Of a DNA stretch of 64,000 bases, positions 43,961 through 55,011 are shown in pieces. A program made the translations under genes and the position numbers. The DNA is from Lateolabrax maculatus (taxonomy: Eukaryota > Chordata > Actinopteri > Acropomatiformes > Lateolabracidae). The notes below the pieces were generated by a model that was given only the letters and a program-made list of their open reading frames with translations, ran no database searches and was not told where the DNA came from. Every line of letters starts with the position of its first letter. Positions within the stretch are counted from its first letter, which is position 1. The DNA lies in assembly GCA_031216445.1 (NCBI GenBank), contig CM062214.1, positions 5,721,001 to 5,785,000 of the forward strand. Direction: 5' to 3'.

Positions 43961-45344
43961 GTCATATCATATAGTTTTAACAACTTTTGAATACTGAGGT
44001 GATAAAACAAGCACAACTCAAGGTCCACGTACTAGCTTATTCTGGAGGTTAACATTTGGAACGTTTGAAAAAGCAAAACTCTTAAGCAAACATGGACGAA
44101 AATATCTAAAAGTTCTCAGACTAATGGAGGGTTTGAATCTACAGTTTCGTGACAGCCAGTAAGAGGCTTGATTTGTATTTTTAAAATCTACCCTAATGAG
44201 AAAATAAGAAAATACAATTATTGGTTGACTTCTATTGCAGGCTATATTATCAGCTATATCGGCAAGAACTACTATTAGTATCAAGTCGAGCTCCACTGTA
44301 AAATATACTTCTATAACTTTAACCTTAAGTCAGTTCAAATCAATATGTTTACACATAACGCTGCCTCCACCCTAAGGGGAGTCTGAGATAAAAAAGGTTG
44401 CTGGAATTCTGAATTTATGGTTCGTACACACTGAACCTGAGCGGTCTACGGTATTTCTGTAGAATTTTTAGTTTAATATTTTATTATACAATTGCCTGTA
44501 CTTTTTCCATCATCATATCTTCAAGCATCCATGCTTATTGTTATTAATTGGTTTTTGGAGACATGCAGAATCTTCCTGTAGTCATCACCACCATCTCAGA
44601 AACACACAGCTGTGGAGGCTCACGAAACCGCTGCCTGCCAGTGTGGTCTATAATCCTGGACACCGTGGGGGCCTTAACACTCACTGCCTTGAGCATATTC
44701 CCCCAGCAGGAGGTGCTGGATGGTGTTGAAAACATTTGAAGAAAGCAGAAACAATTCTCGCATCTTATTCAAATGGTGGTATGGCCCACGGAGCAGGGAG
44801 ATTATGGCACTGTCTCCCTGGACACGAGCCTGCAGGCTCACTGCAGGAGGTCAGAGGAGACTTTCAAATGAGGTAAGTTCATCCAAGATAAGTTTTTCAA
44901 TAGTCTTTATGGTGTGTGATGTTACCAATGTGGGGCCCATAAATACATAAAAGGAAAAAAAGGGAAGGTTCAAGTTGGTGTGCATCAATAATGGTATATT
45001 TTCAGACTTCAGCGGAAATGCATTTTGTGCACTTTTAGCATCGTGGACAACTCAGCATAGAAATAATTCAAACAAATCCCTTTGTTAAAAACTGAAACAA
45101 TGACATTTTTGCTTTGGAATGAGGAGAAGTCTCGCTCTTATCAGCAACTGCTTTTCTGTATTGAATAGTGTGTGTGTAGTGAAATGTGTCATGTATCAGC
45201 TGACAAAAAAACAGCTTACGCAACTCCCCCAAATTAAATGCAAACAAAAGCAATGCCATATTTTGATTGGGAATGAAAAGTGCCTGAAATTACTGGACAG
45301 CTCACAGGCTTTTTCACCATCTTAGTTTAGTATGCTAAGATTTA
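43961..45344. other. Non-genic stretch with a coding-like block at 44540-44880
   Basis: The block at 44540-44880 has unusually balanced base composition and open segments on both strands (see findings). The rest shows nothing. Confidence 0.5.
44540..44880 (-). other. Coding-like remnant of unknown origin
   Basis: On the minus strand one frame reads SLQARVQGDSAIISLLRGPY, HHLNKMRELFLLSSNVFNTI and QHLLLGEYAQGSEC before a stop. Another frame continues MLKAVSVKAPTVSRIIDHTG. The plus strand reads WWYGPRSREIMALSPWTRAC before a GTAAGT. This could be a decayed transposase or a processed pseudogene, but no family can be assigned. Confidence 0.3.
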
Positions 45345-45600
45345 CTAATTAGCAAAGTACTTGGTCATAAAAAACAATATTGAGCTAATGGAAATTTTGA
45401 CCTGATGATGGCACCAGATGAAAAGTTAATGGATCACAAAAGTTATTACACTTAATCCTGAGCAGGAAAGAATTTCTGCACCTAATATATGACAATCCAT
45501 TCAATAGTTGATGAGACATTTCACTCAAAACCACAAATCAGAACTTCATGGTGGCGCTAGAGGAAAGTTCAGGGGATCACCGATCACATATGAACAAATC
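45345..45600 (-). repeat. Family E common teleost repeat copy, inverted
   Basis: GAAATTTTGACCTGATGATG, ATGAAAAGTTAATGGATCAC, AAAGTTATTACACTTAATCC, CAATCCATTCAATAGTTGAT, GAGACATTTCACTCAAAACC and TGGTGGCGCTAGAGGAAAGT are hallmark words of this repeat; it overlaps the family seen at 34835-35140 in the other orientation. Confidence 0.85.
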
Positions 45601-46652
45601 TGTTTGTACAAGTGTTTTTTGCATGAAGCCCATCGTACTCACTGCAGGATTTCACTACTTCAGCCATAACCAAAATATCAGAAAAACAAGGTCATCTGTC
45701 AATGAGGAGAAATAGTTTTGCTTGTGCTCCACGCAAATCAACTCATTCATGTGTCAACCCACAGGCACACAAACACAGAGACACAAGGAGCGGGACGTCG
45801 TCTCTGCTCCGTCATAGCCTTTACTTTTATCATTCTATTATTAATTTACTATGTGAGGCACATCCATTTTGAATTTCATTTGTTTTTCAAACCACTGCTA
45901 TAAAGGCCCTTTCATTTACAATACAGTACATGCACAGTGGCATCATGCTCTCTTCGTCATGGAAATGTTGCTCACATTGCTGTAGAAAATGGGAGCAGCA
46001 AAGGTCAATTGATTCTCTCTGTTATCTAATGTGTTCTAATCCGCTCCCTAAACTCGTCATTCTGCACGACATGTGGAAACGCTGCACTGTGGGTCATATG
46101 CATCAGAGTCTGGTACAGAAAGCAGAAAGCTAAATTAATAAAAAAGAAAAAAAGAATGTAACTAGCTGTATCTTCATAAACAGCACTACTCTACACACTG
46201 CCTTTGTCCTTTTGAGCTCACATTTTGCAACATGACCAATCACTGCAGCTCAGTGAGCAGAGCAGCAGGCCAAAATAATTCTGAGAAGCCTGATGAAGGT
46301 TCAGGATGAAGGATTTCATCTTTTATTTATTTTATTTGCGCACTTATTTTTTTATCTATTAGCTGTAATGGTTGTTAAAATACACACCACTTAGCCTTGG
46401 AAAAAGTCTTAAACATAATAAAATCCATCTTCAACATCGGCCACAGCACTCCCTTTGAGTTCACACACTCTTTCTAAGAATAAACCAAAAAAAAAAAACT
46501 CAGCTACATTATTCTACGTTGACGATAAAATCCTGCAGTTTAATACAGCACTCAAAACAATTAGGGATTATGTTTTTGCTAGGCGGAGTACCTTCCTGTC
46601 TTTTTTTTAACAAGATGCATCTAGTGAAATTGCAGACACACACACATTGTAC

Positions 46653-46688
<36 letters not shown>

Positions 46689-46845
46689 AGCCACACACTG
46701 AACTCCGGAGCCTTTAGCTCATGTGGAACGACACACAAGGGGACAAAAACTATTACATCATCTGCCTAAATCCATTTACTCTGGCACACACACATACACA
46801 CACCCAGAGCCACATACACACTGACAGGGACAATAACACATCCAG

Positions 46846-46903
<58 letters not shown>

Positions 46904-48389
46904 ACTCAGACGTCCATGCACACAAACACGCAAACAAGCAGAGCCGAGACAGAGTGACGCACACAAACATTGGAAAGTAGAGGTCCAGTCACACAGTAGC
47001 ACAGACGAACTTACAGAAACAGGAAATACATTCAAATTTAAGAAACACACAAACACGCACAAACGACAGCTCAGATCTCATTTCTCGCTTCATTTCCCAC
47101 AGCCAACCTGCTGCTCGCTTGCGTGACAGCAACTCTATGATGACAGATGATGACGGAATGCTTTGCAAGTGTTCATACGAGTGCATGTTTGTGTGTGTGT
47201 ATGGATGTGTGCATAGTACAAAGGTGGATGGATGAATGTTGCTGTTTATTTTCTCTGATGGTTTCAAAGGTTTTTTCCTTTTCCGCCTTAAACTCAGCAA
47301 CGCCGAATAGAACAGAAGTGTGAGAGAAGGAAATCATTTGTTTGAGTGTCGATTTACCTACAGCCTGTACATAATTTCAAAAACAATTTTAAAACAAAAA
47401 GGAAGCCCATATAAAAATACTAGTAAAGATATGACACACATTTAGATTTAGCCAACAATTTCGCAGCAGAACTGAGCACTATGTGAAGCCAATTTAGTGC
47501 AGGCAACCTGGCACTGCAGACAAAATTTATCACAACCCCAGCAGGCAAAGATTTGGATAGAAAAAATGGATTTAAGCAAAAGTAACTTAACAAAGTGTAA
47601 ACTGAGCATAATTAAAGCAGAAGGCAGGAGTTCCGTGAGAAATTTAACTTCCTGTAGAGCAGAGGGAAGATTTTTAATGAACAGACTGTGAAAAAAAAAA
47701 GCAAAGCAGTTTTGACATGAAAGGGTGAGGATGGAGAAAATGGAGTATTTTTTGAAGCAGAACAGAAAACCAGGAGCCCAGCGCATCATGGGTCAGTGCT
47801 GCTCACTTCTGTGCATCCTCTGAAACAGTAATTTCCAGCACCAGGACCAATCCCTGAGGCTCAACATGAACAGACATGTGGTTAGAAAGGAAGCAGAGGA
47901 GTCAAATAAATCTGGAATGTATCTCAAAGTTTGAGCAAACATCAGGGGATTCATAACTCATTGTCAAAATGTAAAAATGCACAAAAAAACAGTAAGAAAG
48001 AATGTTTCCAAAGTTTTGTTAGTGACCTTAGACCTTTCTGCTGCTCTGGTCGTAGAAAAGCTGGAATGTCTCCAAACGAATGTGAAGCTATGAATATATC
48101 CAGGCTGCAGTATTGATTGTCAGAGTATTGTTTGCTGATGAACGTTTACATTTGATATAGTGTTGTTTTGGGGGAGAGGAGTTTGTAGATTTGTCATAAT
48201 TTAGTCATGATTAAGTTTTGAGGGAAATGGTTGAAAGTTGTTAATCAGGTTTACTTTCTTTTTGTGTCTTTGAGTTGAAAATTTCGTATCTGAAGTTTTG
48301 AAGTGTATCAATTCTGCAGGTGGTTTGACGGCATTAAAGCTGCTAAAATCTTTATTTTTCTATTAACATAGATAGGTGGGTCATTCGTG
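45601..48389. other. Non-genic stretch with microsatellite cluster
   Basis: (TG)n at about 46655-46688 and a long (CA)n cluster at about 46790-46902 account for the Cys/Val- and His/Thr-rich open frames. Nothing else could be recognised. Confidence 0.65.
46790..46902. repeat. (CA)n microsatellite cluster
   Basis: Interrupted CA repeats, with an uninterrupted run of about 24 units at 46853-46900. Confidence 0.95.
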
Positions 48390-48760
48390 GTGATATAAAC
48401 AATAGATAATTATCACCCGAGTCTGCTGTCCCCCTCAGCTTTACAGCTTGTTGTTTGGGTTTTACAACTCTTAACTTTCCATTTTTGGTCAATCTTACTA
48501 ATCTAAAATCTCAAAGAATCCACTGTACACCAAACAGCAGACCGAGAAAGTTAACGCCTGGCTGGTGAACATGTGGAGTGAAGCATTTAGCACCAAAGAA
48601 GTGTGATATTTCCCTCAGGAGTTGGCGAATATGAAAACAGAGCTTAACCCTCACCAAGTGGACAGACAAATGACTCCAAATGAATGCTAAGGTTGCTCTA
48701 TATCTGCTGGATGTGTAAATAGGCAACTTAAAAGGTGATAATATATCAATGTTGTGTGTA
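48390..48760 (+). repeat. Family D dispersed repeat copy
   Basis: AATTATCACCCGAGTCTGCT, CCCCCTCAGCTTTACAGC, CACCAAACAGCAGACC, GCCTGGCTGGTGAACATGTG, GATATTTCCCTCAGGAGTTG, GACTCCAAATGAATGCTAAG and TGGATGTGTAAATAGGCAAC keep the family order. Confidence 0.8.
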
Positions 48761-49775
48761 TTGCTCGTTTTTGATGCCCCCAAGTAGCCAAAAAATAAAT
48801 ACATACATCTGCAAATGAAGGTTTAACAAGCCACTGGAAAGATTTTCCAAGTGGCGAACCATCGCTGCTTATCTGACAGCCCACAGTGTCGCCCTGTCAC
48901 ACAAAGTCCAATCTGTCTACTGAACCACGGGGAGAAGTGAGCTATGCAGACAAAACTGGACACCTTAGCATAGGAGGACAGCTTTAGATCAGTACAGGTA
49001 GAATTTTTCAGTCGAGAAGTCAGGTCAGAAAATTATGAATAAAGTAATGTCTTTATGATGCAAATGTGGCATCAAGCATCATAGATCACCTATGTTGGTG
49101 AACGTGAACATATTGGATGCGACTGACTGACATCATCTTACAGGATTTCTGGGTATTGGAGTTTGAATTTGTCAAAAAGGTATTGCAACAATTCTGCTTG
49201 TAAAAGGGGACTCACAAGTCAAATTCTTGAAAAATATAAGTCAAGTTTTACAAACTACACATCTCCAAACTGAACTAATAGTTCTGAAAACAGCGGGTGA
49301 TGATTCCCAATAACTCGCATGGGTCATTGGACATCCCAAAATACCTCTTAGTGGCTTTTAGTGGTGCTCTGAATCCACACAACAGCACACAGTGCAATTT
49401 GTGTTATTTTTATATTTCAATTTTTAACTCTGGTAAAGGTAAAATGGAGAGCCAGAGTATGTTAGATTAAGTAGTGTCTGCTTTTGGAGCAGAGAACTGT
49501 CACAGGGGGGAAATTCAATCAAGTTTTATTGAATCTGGACAGCAATATCAGAGAGACAATAATAAAATAATTTGAGAGCCTCAGTTTCACCTTACCAATG
49601 GAAGTTGCTTTAATGTTGTGTCGTAAAAACAAAGAGAGACTCAAGGTTGCATAAAAAAGGTTTTGTAAAAATGGGTTACTGCTTGACATACAGGTGATCT
49701 CAGACAAACACTGAATTCATTTTTGCAAAGGTGTTGTGTAAACAGGAAATTACTGAATCTTAAAGTACAGTATTA
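48761..49775. other. Non-genic stretch
   Basis: No identifiable gene or repeat. Confidence 0.6.
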
Positions 49776-50130
49776 TGTAGGGCTGAACAATTTAAAAAGA
49801 AAATATCACTGCCATTATTTTGATCGATATTACTATAATGATATGATATTATATATGATATTATGCATAATATTGCAATATTAGAGGGGATACTAATTTT
49901 TACATAATTATTCTCATTTTCATTGAGAAAGATATTCATATGATTATGGTGTATTTATGCGGGGGTCTGTGCCAAACAGAGATATTTTCCTCTGTCTGTA
50001 GTATATGATGTAAAGGCCAGGACATCTCTGCAGCACAACAAACTTCATTCAAAACGCTATTTTGACATATATTTCACATTAAACAAATATTGCAGCTCCT
50101 GCAATTTTGATACCATTTTGAATTGTTTGT
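49776..50130 (+). mobile_element. hAT-like non-autonomous element, degenerate
   Basis: Starts GTAGGGCTGAACAATTTAAA and runs into GATCGATATTACTATAATGA and repeated GATATTA words, the usual opening of teleost hAT-type repeats that start TAGGGCTG. No transposase is present. Confidence 0.6.
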
Positions 50131-50529
50131 TAATTTTTCAGCACTGGTATTATTTACACAAAAAAGGCAAGAAAAAACAAACGGGACATAGGGTTAATAA
50201 TATAAACCACATACAATAAAAAAAAGCAAACCCTTAATAATCCAAAATAAATGAATAAAAAGACAAGATAAGAAAACAGTAGCCTATCGGATATGTATTT
50301 GCAGGTCATTATTAAGCAAGCATGAATTCTGACTTTTTTCTTTTTTTACAGGGTTAGGGTTTTTTTTATAAAAAAAAAGGTCTTTGTTGAGCCCCTTACT
50401 GAGTATTTTATTTTCTCTTACATCTTTGATCCAGTGAGTGAAGGTAGGTGTGCATCTTTCCACTTGAGTAAAATTAGACATTGAGTAAAGTAGCAAAACC
50501 TTTAAACACATCTGACGTATTGTACATAT
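50131..50529. other. Non-genic AT-rich stretch
   Basis: AT-rich with A and T runs; nothing identifiable. Confidence 0.6.
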
Positions 50530-50770
50530 TTGCATTCTTTTGTAGTCGTGTTTCTGGCCACCTGATGAATGTAAATCCCAATATTCAGTCTCCTTGTAGC
50601 TTTGTTTTGGTCTATCTGCTCCTCTAGCTTCTACTGTTAATGCTGCACTATGTTCACCAGTTAGTTGCTACCACTGTCATGAGCTGTGTGGTGCTGGGTA
50701 ACGTACAGTGGGTTTAATGCTGCTGGTAATGAGGTTCACAAGGGCAGTGAAATAAAGTGATAGTATGGGT
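50530..50770 (-). repeat. Family D dispersed repeat copy, inverted
   Basis: Its reverse complement gives GGATTTACATTCATCAGGTG and GCCAGAAACACGACT, matching the family's GACTTACATATGTCAGGT region. TGCTGCACTATGTTCACCAG is shared with the 20940-21190 copy. Confidence 0.7.
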
Positions 50771-50924
50771 TACTTAGAGTAAAGTCCATTTAAAACAACC
50801 TGTGTGCAGACTTTTACACCTTGAGGTGGATGGACAGTCTACGCCTTTATTTGAAAAGTTTATAAATTGTTTTTTGTAAAGAGTGTCACAGCTTTTGCCA
50901 ATCAGGTTTATCCATCTGCATTTT

Positions 50925-51800
50925 GGTCCTACTATTTTGTCTTTTTAATATCAGGGGTAAAACCCAAATGCAGACGGAGGCAGGTAGCAGGATGATAAGG
51001 TATCTTACAACACATGTGCAGGTATAAATCCAGATACAGGTTAAAAAACTCAAGAGAAAACACAAGAACTGAAAACAACGATGAACCGAGGTAGACTGAC
51101 AAGGAACAAAGGCTTTGGGGCCTCATTTATAACTATTGCATATGCACAAAACAGGTCCTGAGGTGTATACACCACTTCCCATGCAAAGGTTTGGATCTAT
51201 AAAAACAAACTTGACGGGAGAGTTTGCACAACTGTAGGGAAACTCTGGCCCATGCATACGAACATTTCGTAGACAGGGGAAATAGCCGATACAGATAGCG
51301 AGGTGGTGAATTGAAGTCAGATTGTAGAAATGAAATGTTTAATTTCACTTCATACCACACGTTAATTATGGATCCACTTTATCATAAACATTCGAACCAG
51401 CAGGGTTATTTGTGCTTGTGCTAGTGAGCCATAACCATTCCATGGTTGAATGTGGGCGTGAAGACGGCGGGATATGAGGCTGATCCACATGCACACATTT
51501 CCAGGTAGGTGATTTATAAAGCGAACGTTGTCTGCAGGTGTGCCATTTTCGGCTTTTGAACGCACATACACTTTTAATATGGATCTTATGCACTGCTTGT
51601 CTACATGAGGCCCCTGGGCTGGTACAAGTAGTGACTGACTGATGAGGGAAGTGAAGACAGGTGAGGCTAATAAGGAACAGCTGAAGACAATTACAAAGGT
51701 GGGGTGACACACAAAGGCAGGAAGTGAAGTGACAGAAAAGAGAAGAGACAACAACAAAATAAAACTGGAAACAAAGCATGAAATAACAAGACCACTTGGT
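50925..51800. mobile_element. Dispersed repeat interrupted by a nested MITE
   Basis: The left part (to about 51116: AAACCCAAATGCAGACGGAG, GCAGGTAGCAGGATGATAAG, GACAAGGAACAAAGGCTTTG) and right part (from about 51614: GGCTGGTACAAGTAGTGACT, GGTGAGGCTAATAAGGAACA, ACAAAATAAAACTGGAAACA) read as one continuous teleost repeat if the 51117-51613 insert is removed. Confidence 0.6.
51117..51613. mobile_element. MITE with GGGGCCTCAT terminal inverted repeats, about 497 bp
   Basis: Begins GGGGCCTCATTTATAA and ends CTACATGAGGCCCC: a perfect 10-bp inverted repeat that extends with mismatches. A possible TGGG direct repeat flanks it if the first three G belong to the target. Elements with this terminus are widespread in fish and I believe them to be Harbinger-like, which is inference. 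Open frames across it are not genes. Confidence 0.75.
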
Positions 51801-51899
51801 CTTTGAAGTGATACTGCTCACTTAAACATGTTTTTCGAGCTGTAAACTGAATTATATGCCTTACTGTGATGAAACACATCAATGCTGGTGTTAATATTG

Positions 51900-52330
51900 A
51901 CATTTTTTGCCAAATATATAAAAATCAGCATTTCATAGGTTGAAAAACGGCTCAACACACCATCTACAGTTTTTAATCAGCCCTGGAAATTGCAGGCTGA
52001 TGCTCAGATAGAGTCGACCGGTTGGGACCTATCTATGTCTTGAAATTTATATTTAAAAAAAAGATAACGCCCTCTAGTCAGAGGCGGGCGGATACTAAGG
52101 GCTGACGACCAGTACCGTTAACTGCAATAAACAGCATGGCTTCACACCGGAGATCCTCTCATAGCAGAGCCACTAACTTCAGCCGAGCTAACGGCTGGTA
52201 AAGCTCTGACCACCAGCTCCCTGTAGCTGTGGATTCTGCAGAGCGTTGGTTAGTGACCACTGACCGTCACACACCACGTGGCCTAGAGACCACACCTCCC
52301 ACAGGTGCTGCTCCTCCCCCACCCCTCTCT
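51900..52330 (+). repeat. Probable dispersed teleost repeat
   Basis: TTGAAAAACGGCTCAACACA, TTTTTAATCAGCCCTGGAAA, AGATAGAGTCGACCGGTTGG, GCCCTCTAGTCAGAGGCGGG and CTAACTTCAGCCGAGCTAAC resemble a repeat common in percomorph genomes; limits and class are unknown. Confidence 0.5.
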
Positions 52331-54715
52331 GTTGTGTTTTTCCAGATGTCCTGGAGGGATGCTTCTAGCAGAATTTGAGGGTGCAGTTACTTTAAAGTAA
52401 TTTCAATGTCTATATAGAGACTTTTCTGAAACACAGCTAAACATGACGAGGGAACAGAGGCAGATCATGACAGTGTGAATAAAAATAGTAAAGCACTGAG
52501 CTGATAATTATCTGTGGATTTCCCACTACGAGCGACACCTTTCACATTACACATAGTCATTTGATCCATTAATAGAAAAATATTGATTACTAACTATGCG
52601 ATCTCAAGAAAATTATTCTTATTATTCCTACCGTGTGAGTCATAAAAGATACACTTTTAAATTGAGAGCATAAACTGCGTGTTTCACTTTAAAATCCAGT
52701 CACATCCGGCTGCATTTTCACACAGTTGTCATGTGTTTGTCAGCTGGAAACTGATGGTTTATAAAAACATGTGAAAACTGTCAAGTTATTGAAGACAACC
52801 ATTTCCTCTGAGAGATGTCAGAAAGGAGGACAGGCCTCTTTGTAGTGTGACACACACTCACTCACACACACACACACACACGGTACTGTACACATTAAAC
52901 ACACAGGAAGGGAAGTTTAAAGCTCTAATTCACTTATGAATTCCTATTAACCCAAGTACACCCTCAAAACAGAACACATCACACACTCCTGTCGTCACTC
53001 AAGTGAACACTCATCCATTCGCTTGCTCACTCAGACACACACACACACACACACACACACACTTATGTATTATGCAAAAGCAATAATCATAGTGGGTTGT
53101 TCTGGCACTTTGACTGATGGTTTGAAACATTGTGTGTGTGTGTGTGTGTGAGTGAGTGAGAGAGAGAGTCCATACAGTATTTGTGGCTGTGTGTAAAGCA
53201 ATATTGATTTTCCAGTAAAAGACATGCCAAAACTGCTGCAGGATGCACCATGTGACTCTGCCCCAACCAATAAGTGAACTGAATGAATCTGATTGGCCCT
53301 GACCGCCTGATGTGCTTTTGCCCTTACTGTGTCCCCTGTGGTGGCACTCACTCCTGTGTGTGTGTGTGTGTATTAGTGTGTGTGTTTCATAAGACACATA
53401 TGGTGTGAGCACAGAGTGCCATTTCATTACTGACTGTAGACATTAATCTGATTAAGTGTAGTCGTCTTTATCCTTATCCTGACTCATACTGTATCAGTCA
53501 CTGCCTCAACCCAGTGATGAGGTTGAGATGATGAAGATGGCGATGTTGATGAAAATAGTCTCTGCTGTTCTTTAAACTACAGTAAAGAGAATAAAATCTT
53601 CACTAATTAGTCTCTACACGTTATGTAACTTACTGAATCATAGAATCACACACAGAGCAGAGTTCAGCATCTTCACTGACAGTTTGTGCCAGTTGAGAAG
53701 ACATCACAGACTTCCAAAGTCTTTAAAAAAATACTTTACCGCAGAACTCAGAAAAACAGTACTTTACTTCAATCCTAAAGTATAAAAAAGACTACTGTTC
53801 CCCACTGTTTTCACCATTCATCTCTCTGTGCTAAAGACCACGTCCTGACTTCTTAATGTCTCCACAGCTAACCGCCTCTGATCTTCAGTGAATTTCACAC
53901 AGCCATCTGAACCAACGGGTACACTGGCTTTTCAACATTTCCCTCTCACAAACCCACAATCTAATCTGGGTTGTTGAGTGCATGGGCAGCCTACAGCTTC
54001 TTAACACCTAAACTAGGTCTTGAACAGCATGTATGATTATGCACAGTTATGAATATTCTATGAGGATTTTTCCTCCGGGCTGGTAAATAGACACAGAGCG
54101 TGTGGTGAGGTCAGAACTGTGCTGGTTGACTTTGATTTACCCAGGGGGGATAATTACCTTCCTCATTGAAAGCAATTGTTCCGTTTACACAGCAATGCAA
54201 CTTCGGTCCACCAGACAGACATAATGAGGAAAATAAGCTGCCATGTGGAAATGGATTTACGTAATTGCTGCTGATTGGACTTTGATTTTAACCGTAAATG
54301 AAATGGCCTGAAATGTATTATACTCTCTTCTTTCTTTTATCTGCTGTCCAAATATTTGGTGGCCTGAATTACTCTGTTTTTGAAGGCACTTAGATTTAGC
54401 CTATTTACATGCACAGTGTACAGGATAATAGCCAAAATCCTGGCTGAAGTCAAATTCAGGATAAGCTGTTTGTATGCATCTTCATATTCACAGACAAGCA
54501 AAGAGAATATTTCAAATATCACCATGGAAACAGAAGAGACATACTGCAATAAACATGAATCTGTCTAATGAAAAAAGTAACTTTTAGGCATATATCACCA
54601 TACTGCAGCTGTTATATCATTATATCTAGATGGACTTGAGTTTGTATCTTTTATTTGGCGATGAAATATGGTGTTTTCATTTATCAAGTCGAAAAAGTTA
54701 GGCAGAGTAACTTGA
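52331..54715. other. Non-genic stretch with CA/TG microsatellites
   Basis: (CA)n at about 52858-52880 and 53036-53062 and (TG)n at about 53132-53150 and 53357-53372. No exon or mobile element was recognised. Confidence 0.6.
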
Positions 54716-54966
54716 ACATATATATACTGTATATATACACATATATATATATTTTTTTAAGCAACGTTCTGTCTGGCTATAAGTTTGTGTTAAGCCAACT
54801 GTTTATCTAGATAAACTTAAAGTGAAAATGTAAATGTTGTTTACGCACAACTATAAAACATTTTCTCCAAAACAGTTAAACTGCTTAGGAAGGAGAAAAA
54901 AAATTACTGTTACTTCAAGGCCACATGGAATGGAAAGACACTTGGACAGACAGATGTGCACATGCT

Positions 54967-55010
<44 letters not shown>
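54716..55010. repeat. (AT)n-like and (CA)n microsatellites
   Basis: ATATATACTGTATATATACA at about 54719-54755 is partly self-complementary. (CA)n at about 54972-55010 is preceded by CTCGCGCG. Confidence 0.85.

Positions 55011-55011
<1 letters not shown>

Noticed and set aside
51362..51903. Overlapping minus-strand frames of 131-151 residues
   Set aside because: They run across the junction of the nested MITE and its host repeat, so they are not genes.
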